64,000 bases of DNA from Ceratobasidium sp. AG-K (taxonomy: Eukaryota > Basidiomycota > Agaricomycetes > Cantharellales > Ceratobasidiaceae), in contig JAWNGF010000003.1 of assembly GCA_037039685.1 (NCBI GenBank), positions 1,178,001 through 1,242,000 on the forward strand, written 5' to 3'. The notes under the pieces are model-generated. The model saw only the letters and a program-made list of their open reading frames with translations, was not told where the DNA came from and ran no database searches. Below are positions 57,511-64,000 of the stretch, piece by piece (position 1 is the first letter of the stretch; the number at the start of each line of letters is the position of its first letter). The position numbers were made by a program, and so were the translations under genes.

Positions 57511-58792
57511 ATGTTTCGAGGTACGCCCTACTTGCCGTCCGATCCCCAACCAACCTAACCGTGCATTGTTTGTAGGTTTACGTGGAATCATCGGCCGAAC
57601 ATGCGACCCACACGTCAAGTCAACTGGATCTCGGTTCATGGCAGTAAACCGAACACCGTTCGTTAGTGACCAAAACGAGGATGGGTTTATGGTCGTAGGG
57701 AGCGGCGTTCAGCCTTCTTCGCTCCGGCGAGTTATTCCGAATCAAATCTATGTGTATGTACTAACTAAAATGCAGCCCGAATCTCAAAGAGAGCCCTTCA
57801 ACGTAAGTGATCTCGACTGTTGCAGGTGGGCGTGATTGACAAATGCATGCAGCACGTCGGACGAGAACTGGGCCCAAATCCTCCGGGATGTCGACCCCCC
57901 AAGCCACCATATTGTCCACTCTGGCAGTAGGATGCGTGCATCTACCCTCTCGCCCAGGTTTAGGACACATCACGCAACGCAGGGCGAACTTCAAGCAATG
58001 GACAACGTGTTCAAGCAAGTATTTAGCATGGAGGCTGCGTCCGATATGCAGCCTAACACCAAATTTTTCGCAAACACGATGCCAATACTTAGCACTGGTC
58101 GGACATTCCGCCAGTCTGGCCGAACCCAGGACCTCGAATTAACATTTGATGCCAAACGAGAGGCTATACAAAATTGTAGGACGGACCTAGAGCTATTACG
58201 GTGGGCGATAGCCGAGGTATTCCAAGAGCCTCTACGATCTCGAGCTGGTGCAGACAATAGGGACACTATTCCCGAGGCTACCGCCTCTGAATCCGCTCAG
58301 TCGATTGAGTCTACTCAACCCATCGAATCTTCCCAACTGACCGATGGTCCCCAAACGACGAAACCTGCTCGACAAAGTCAAGCAACACCCATTCACCCCG
58401 GGATATATGCTAGGGTAATTGCCCAACTGATGGTCGAGTTTCGAGAAAAATACCAAAACCCGCACCTTGCAATTGCGATATTCGACCATACCCGACGACG
58501 TTCTATAATGTCATTTGTCACAGGCTGCACGGCGCCCAGCTACACAGAGCTGATGCGGTGCTACTGGGATTCGTTCCGCGATCTCCAAACGGTGTTTAGT
58601 ATTGCCGAGGAGATGCGTGTTAATGGCGTCAACCCGGACGATCGTACACATCGGTTGTATTTTCAGATCGAAAGGGAGGCTTGGGAGCGAGTTGCTTGGA
58701 TTGAGGGAGGAGAAGAAGAGCTAAGCAAGCTGTTGTCGCAGCTTGAACCCTTGATGAAACCAAAGGTTCAACCAAAAAGTATGCTCTCTTGA
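57511..58792 (+). CDS. Mtf2-like mitochondrial protein
   Basis: The start at 57511 gives MFRGLRGIIGRTCDPHV, a good mitochondrial presequence, split after 10 nt by an intron (57521-57575). The C-terminal part (GIYARVIAQLMVEFREKY, AIFDHTRRRSIMSFVTGCT, YWDSFRDLQTVFSIAEEMRV, NGVNPDDRTHR) matches the Mtf2-like domain. Yeast Mtf2/Nam1 acts in mitochondrial mRNA processing and translation. The middle is Thr/Ser/Gln-rich. The junction at about 57803-57850 is unresolved: the obvious intron (gtaagt...atgcag) is in the wrong phase by two bases for the following frame, so an alternative short intron or an indel is needed. Confidence 0.7.
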
Positions 58793-59016
58793 ACGTCATT
58801 CGGCGGCTAGTCCCTAGCCATTGTGCATTATCGACTTGTTGTATCTTTTATTTATCACTTTCCGTGAGCAACGAACATAATTGGAACACATGTGATTGAC
58901 ACACCATGAACAGAGGACAAAAATTATATAGGACAACAGAGTTAAGGAAAGACCAATAAGTTCCGCAAAATAATTTATGGTATACATGCCATTCAAAATC
59001 CGTGAGATAACCGTAC

Positions 59017-60676
59017 TTATACCGCGTGTTGGCCTTTGCCTCTGTTGAAACTATCGCTGTCATCATAGCCGTCCTTGGTATCCTTCCCGGTCGCAAAGCT
59101 GACACCCGTACTTTCCCCAGACAAACGTGGCTCGGCTTTCTCGGGTACGGTTGGAAGGTGGGAGCAATCTTCGAGCTCGTAAGCCTGGCCGCCGATGTGC
59201 GTGAATTTGGGTGGTGGAAGTGTGATGAGATAGGATGGTTCGCCAGTTGCCGAAGAGATCTGTTGCGTACGCGTCGCGTGGACGCTGATGCTGATACCCG
59301 GGTGCCCGCCTGATGTTCCTGACACGGATTTACGACGGAGTTTAATAGGAGGCAGAACTCGTCGGGTTGCAATGAACAGAATGACGTTGATAAGCCCTGA
59401 GAGCATGAAGACCACAGACTGGTTCGTTTTGTTAAATATACGCTACAATCCATGGAAGATACGCTTACAGAAAATATTTTGGCTTCGAATGGGACGGTAG
59501 CACCTGAGAACTCGACCCACCTTGACACGGTAATAGGTAAAATCTAGACATCAATGCAAATTAGTCATGGGTATGACAAAGTGTATGCGGTCATCATCGT
59601 ACCGTAAGTGCATACGACACTGGGTACCACATCAACTGCCAAGCTACCGACATGGTATTTGATTCCATAACGGCACGACCCGCCTCAAGATTCCAAGCTC
59701 GGGAAGAACTAACACTGAGTATTCGAATCTTGTAGCCCTCTGCTACGAGGTTCCCTCGTAGTCGGAAGAAAACCATTGTGTAAACGATCAGTGAAACGCC
59801 AGCAGCGATAAACATCTATCAGAGAGCGGCAATGATGAGCGAAGATAACCTGGTAATAGAACTCGGTTGTACTCACAAAGAGGTATTCGAGTGTGAGCCT
59901 CTCGACCGGATAGTGGCTAGTAATCCAACACCAGTATCCTACGTACATGCGTTTAGAAGATATATTACTTATTGGTTTAGATTACCCACCTGCTATCCCA
60001 AAATAAGGCCCGTTCTCCTTGGACTCAACGACTGTAGGGCCGACTACGACTATCGTAATGATACTAGACCACACGACTGCAAGGGTCGCGAAGCAAAGCC
60101 TGTTGCTCGTCTGGGAGTTGAAGAACTAAAGTATAAGTCCAATTTAGCATACCAATGCCCCTAATGTCATTACCCCCTCACTTACTAACAGTCTGAAAGT
60201 ATGGACTGCAATCACAATAGACCATAGGGCCGCTCCAACGTTGGAAAATTGTTTGATCGCTGCCTGTGCGGTACAAAAGCGCCCAGTGGACACATGACGA
60301 GCTACCACCCATCTGATATTAAGGATTCCACCGACAGCTTGTGATAAGTCAGCTACCATTAGGGAAACTATATGTGTTCGCCTGGGCTTAGTGTTGCACA
60401 ATAAGATCGGGCAAGTGACTGCTCACTGAAATAGGCGCCGATATGGGTTCTCAAGAATGGCTTATCTGTCGGGCCTCGGCCAGTAATCGCCACCCAGGCC
60501 AACAGTACGAACAGACAGGCCACTGCTGCAAACGATATGAAGGACGCTACGATGGATGCCTTGGATTGTTACGAAGGATAGCGTAAGCGAGACGACCAAT
60601 GTAGTCGCATACAAACCGTACTTACTGTTACACCATGGCCCTCATGAGGCTGGTACCATAACTCGGTAGCGGACAT
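59017..60676 (-). CDS. G-protein-coupled receptor, Git3/cAMP-receptor-like
   Basis: A seven-helix plasma-membrane receptor. The start MSATELWYQPHEGHGVT is a short outside tail. Helix 1 is ASIVASFISFAAVACLFVLL. It is followed by PFLRTHIGAYF, helix 2 LMVADLSQAVGGILNIRW and helix 3 FSNVGAALWSIVIAVHTF, which is typical of basidiomycete receptors of this group, with a Cys (FCTAQAA) before it. Helix 5 FIAAGVSLIVYTMVFFRL, the cytoplasmic loop, a helix near SVAWQLMWYPVSYALT and helix 7 FMLSGLINVILFIATRRVLP complete it. The cytoplasmic tail is about 110 residues. About eight exons; junctions not all resolved. The ligand is unknown; relatives sense glucose, amino acids or cAMP. Confidence 0.82.
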
Positions 60677-61275
60677 CTCAACTGGCCCTGCGTGTGGGGG
60701 GAAGGGACAGACTCGAGGCTCACCGGTTGTTGTTTTCAATGAATCGGTAATCCTGTGTCAAGCGATGCCACGCGAATGCTCTCGGATACGATCAATCACA
60801 GGATGTTCTGGGTGCCCTATGAAGACGTTGTACCTTTCGGTGGCGATCTATGCGATACAAATTACCCGTTAGTTCTCTCTACCAACGGAAGCATCACGAA
60901 GCCTGGGCGCCATGTGACGTTAGCATTGGTAGTCGAGCCACCCATTTGGTAATGGAATATCGCTTAGATAGGACCAGGCTTGAAACTGATGGCGCGAGCA
61001 CATGTTTATCTACGGAGCAGGTACGCTAACAAGCAACGATTACAGAGTTGTAGGACGACGCCGTGGCACAGTACTTGCGAGGTAAATTTTTGCGTACGCA
61101 ACCAATGCGCGCGGAATATTGAAATCAAAATTACGAAGCAAGGATTTCCTCCAAACTACGGCCGCGGCGGAGAAGTCCATAAAATCAGCCTGCCAAAAAT
61201 ATTAGTATTTGTTCAATATGAAACGTATGAGGCGTTGGACGCAATGCCTACTTGCAAGGGTGAATCCGAAATCAT
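60677..61275. other. Intergenic region upstream of the GPCR gene
   Basis: About 600 nt between two genes on the same strand. It holds the GPCR promoter and the 3' part of the MFS gene. No gene recognised. Confidence 0.4.
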
Positions 61276-63229
61276 CTATGCCTTGTCGTTTTCCGGCGGC
61301 ACTTGCTCCTCAAGATCACTGGCGATCGGTTCCTGTGCCTTCTCCGGACTTGAAGGTGATTCTGTCACCGGTTTTGGAGCGCTCTTCCAACCAAGCCATG
61401 TCTTACGAGCAACCTTGTGTCCCCGGAGGAACAATATGACGAGTTGCAATCCGTAGAATCCTAGTGCCAAGGCACCGCTAGCTCGCCAACCGTATTTGAG
61501 ATAAACCTGGGTGCCGACGGAAGTTCCCATCACTTGGCCCTATAGAAGTCGCAACATTGGTTTAAAGTTCCAAGAAGGATACCAATCGGACGTACGATAA
61601 ATATCTAGTTGAAGGACAAGGTTTCAATGAACAGCAAAACTCATTCCAACTGAAACATTCTTACCGAGATGATGAAAACCGCATTCATCCTTGCACGGGC
61701 CAAGGGCTCGATTCTGATTAAAAAAAAATGAGGGGTTCATACCGCATATAACTAGAGTAGAGAACAAATGTACTCACGCATAAATCCGGCTAGAGTTGGA
61801 GACTTGGTTCATTTGAGATGCAATGTCTAGACCTGGGTTCCAGAGAACGACGATTGTTGTCAAAATAATTCATAGGGTGCAGGAAAGACACCCACCAAAG
61901 CATGCAACCACAACCGCTCCGATATTTAGGCCAGCAGCACCAGTATAAATCGTCTGGAACGCAATACCAACCATAATCGAGATCAATGTTGTCGTCCATC
62001 CATTGAGCTTGTCAACGAAGCGTCCGACCAACGGGGCGGTCAGGACTCCGAGCATGCCGATCAACCCGAACAAGCCGATGTCGAGCCTAGCACACATTAC
62101 TTTACTGAGCAGTTACGAGTAAATGGAAGAATCTGGTGACTCACGTATTGTAGTGGTATGGGGTGCCGTCGAGGAGGAAGGTAAGGTTGACCCAAAAGTT
62201 GACGAAGACGGCGGATGAAAGAAGTCCAATAAGACAGCACTGGATCAGGATAGGCTCCGTGACGGCGTAACGTACCATGGTATACAAGATACTAAAGTAG
62301 GATAAGCCTGTGTTTTTCGGTGGATAGTCCGGTACAAATAACCACATAGTAAGAACGTTTCCAAACTGTAGGCCGCAAGATATCCAATAGATAATGCGCC
62401 AGCTAGTAAATTCTGCGATAATGCCTGCTAGCACGCGGGCAAAAAGGATACCTAGCAACAATCCAGAGAGTACGATAGAGATAGCGGATGCGCGCCGCTC
62501 TGGAGGTGCCAAATCTGCGGCCAAAGGAATCATGATCTGAGGTACGACCGTAAACACCCCCATGACGAACGAGAGTCCGCCAAATATATTTTTGCTTGGG
62601 GATAGGGCGAGGCCGAGAGTAAAGGTGCCGACAAGACATCCGAGCAACAACAACAGTTGCCGCCGTCGAACAAGATCTCCTAGTGGACTAATGAGTAACA
62701 GGCCAACCGCATACCTGATACAAGAGTTCACGACATCAGATTAGAATCTGCATTTACGTGGGCTATAGCTTACCCGGCTTGAGTAAGGGTTGGGATAATT
62801 GTAACTTCCTCGTTCGAGACGCCAAAGGATTCGGCTAGGCGAACTGGGATCGAGTGAGTTACCGCCATTTAACGAGGTATGCTTGACATACCAAGTATCG
62901 GCTGACAATAGTATAGATTGCCCACAGCTGCCATATGATTAAATTGGTCAGATACAATTGCCGCAACACACACGATACGCACTCAGCGTGCTTGCTAGAC
63001 CAAAGAAAGCGTTCAACGCCAACGTAAAACGAAAGGGCTTCTCCGTGTCATGACGCAAGTATCTGGGGATTGGCACAAACCCGAAATCAAACCTCCGGAT
63101 GGCTCCTTTGGTGGGTGAGTCGACCGTTGAGCATACAGTTGGAGTATCCTCGCTGGATGACCGCACACCAGATTCGGTCTTGACACGCTGTGAGACTTCA
63201 AGAGTAACTACAGGACACAAGTCAGGCAT
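61276..63229 (-). CDS. MFS transporter, multidrug-efflux-like
   Basis: Start MPDLCPVVTLEVSQ; the N-terminal ~60 residues are cytoplasmic and Ser/Thr-rich, followed by LNAFFGLASTL. The core is well conserved: RYAVGLLLISPLGDLVRRRQ (the MFS A-motif, GDLVRRR), LLLLLGCLVGTFTLGLAL, PQIMIPLAADLAPPERRA, ARVLAGIIAEFTSWR (motif C-like) and WRIIYWISCGLQ. The second half has LFGLIGMLGVLTAPLVGRFV. The last exon (61276-61539) ends in a charged tail (SPSSPEKAQEPIASDLEEQV). It resembles bacterial-type YgaY/DHA1 transporters found in fungi. Substrate unknown. About nine exons, including short ones near 61680-61850 that are not fully resolved. Confidence 0.85.
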
Positions 63230-64000
63230 GGTATCTCTGACAGTAAGGCGACAAACGTACGATTGGGCATGACCGCGGCGAGTCCTCGCAAATGTGTGTG
63301 GAAGGATAAAGACAACCTCCCCTACGGCCGATCCGAGTGTTATATACTAGAGCAAAGGTACAGGCGTCGAGTCAGTGACTAAGTCAGGACCCTCGCAAAG
63401 AGCTCCTTACTCAAATCGAATCACCAGCGATCCAACCAAAAACCTGACCAATAAGGTTTCTTTCCAAGGGCCCATGTTATGGCACGCAAAGCCGAGGATT
63501 ACTATTTTTATATCGGTTGAGGTACAACCTTGACAATAGCCAAGACTGCTGTCGATCTGAATCAGCGTCCAAATCACTGATCTGGTCTTTGAGATTGACG
63601 TAACAGAGCCAGGTGCATAGAGTAAAAGTTAAATCACAAGATGGTGGATGTTTCGCGCTAATTTTGAATTGACCACGTTGTGTGTGGGGGTCTAAGCAAC
63701 TCAGCGCCTACCGCCGGAATGTAAAATTTCCGCAGCTTTCAATCCAATGGGTTTGCCTGTGCTCCTACCGTTGGCACCGAAGGCCTCGATCCTGCGACAC
63801 AACCTCACCAGGTAGAGGCCAAGCGCCCAGAGTCGGATGAATCAGACTGTCAACCCATCATTACGAATTGCATCTATAGTTAGTGCCGCATCCATGCATA
63901 CGGTCGGGTAAACACGCGAAGATCGCATGTGTACTAGCTTCCCGACGGAACCCGCTGAGTCCCAGATGCGCCGATGGTCTATCAGCCGAAGGACATTGTC
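63230..64000. other. Intergenic region at window end
   Basis: About 770 nt upstream of the MFS gene, reaching the window edge. It holds the MFS promoter. I see no gene; a tRNA-like D arm at about 63805-63825 lacks a T arm. Confidence 0.4.

Noticed and set aside
63780..63840. Possible tRNA on either strand
   Set aside because: A D-like arm (CCTC...GAGG) exists, but no TTCGA-type T loop or acceptor stem can be drawn.

Overview
This window looks like nuclear DNA of a filamentous basidiomycete. The genes are dense and finely split, with introns mostly 44-60 nt (GT/GC...AG). The protein families are typical of Agaricomycetes: a fungal cytochrome P450, GH28 polygalacturonase, DAL5-type and other MFS transporters, a Ser/Thr-rich secreted protein and a Git3/CAR-type GPCR. 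A Rhizoctonia-like plant-associated fungus fits best, but the species is inference.

Layout. 0.2-1.8 kb: a proline-rich hypothetical gene with apparent frameshifts. 2.1-4.6: a secreted Ser/Thr-rich protein (-). 5.26: an intron-bearing tRNA-Cys. 6.6-9.8: MCM2 (-). 9.9-14.6: a Tad-like LINE with a 15-bp target-site duplication, inserted in the short divergent promoter between MCM2 and TGS1 (14.8-16.0, +). 16.0-17.7: GH28 polygalacturonase (-). 18.1-19.3: FIT/Scs3 protein (-). 19.5-22.0: DAL5-type transporter in 20 exons (-). 22.6-24.0: alpha/beta hydrolase (-). 25.0-25.6: GNAT (+). 25.8-30.0: MED14 (-). 30.7-32.0: hypothetical (-). 34.4-37.8: ankyrin protein (-). 41.0-43.4: P450 (-), divergent from ORC1 (43.6-46.7, +). 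47.5-49.8: carboxylesterase (+). 50.2-52.2: PRI2 with a frameshift (+). 52.8-54.6: FAM72-like protein (-). 56.4-57.3: PAXX-like NHEJ factor (-), divergent from an Mtf2-like mitochondrial gene (57.5-58.8, +). 59.0-60.7: GPCR (-). 61.3-63.2: MFS transporter (-).

Functional themes. Three replication-initiation genes (MCM2 helicase subunit, ORC1, primase large subunit) lie within 46 kb, together with a probable double-strand-break repair factor. TGS1 and MED14 act in RNA capping and transcription. The polygalacturonase, secreted protein, esterases, P450 and transporters belong to the interaction with plant material.

The most notable points are the PAXX-like protein of 205 residues, a very fresh-looking LINE placed in an essential divergent promoter, micro-exons of 4, 12, 16 and 18 nt, and at least five GC-AG introns. 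Exon coordinates in the evidence were worked out by hand from splice consensus, phase and family conservation; they are predictions.
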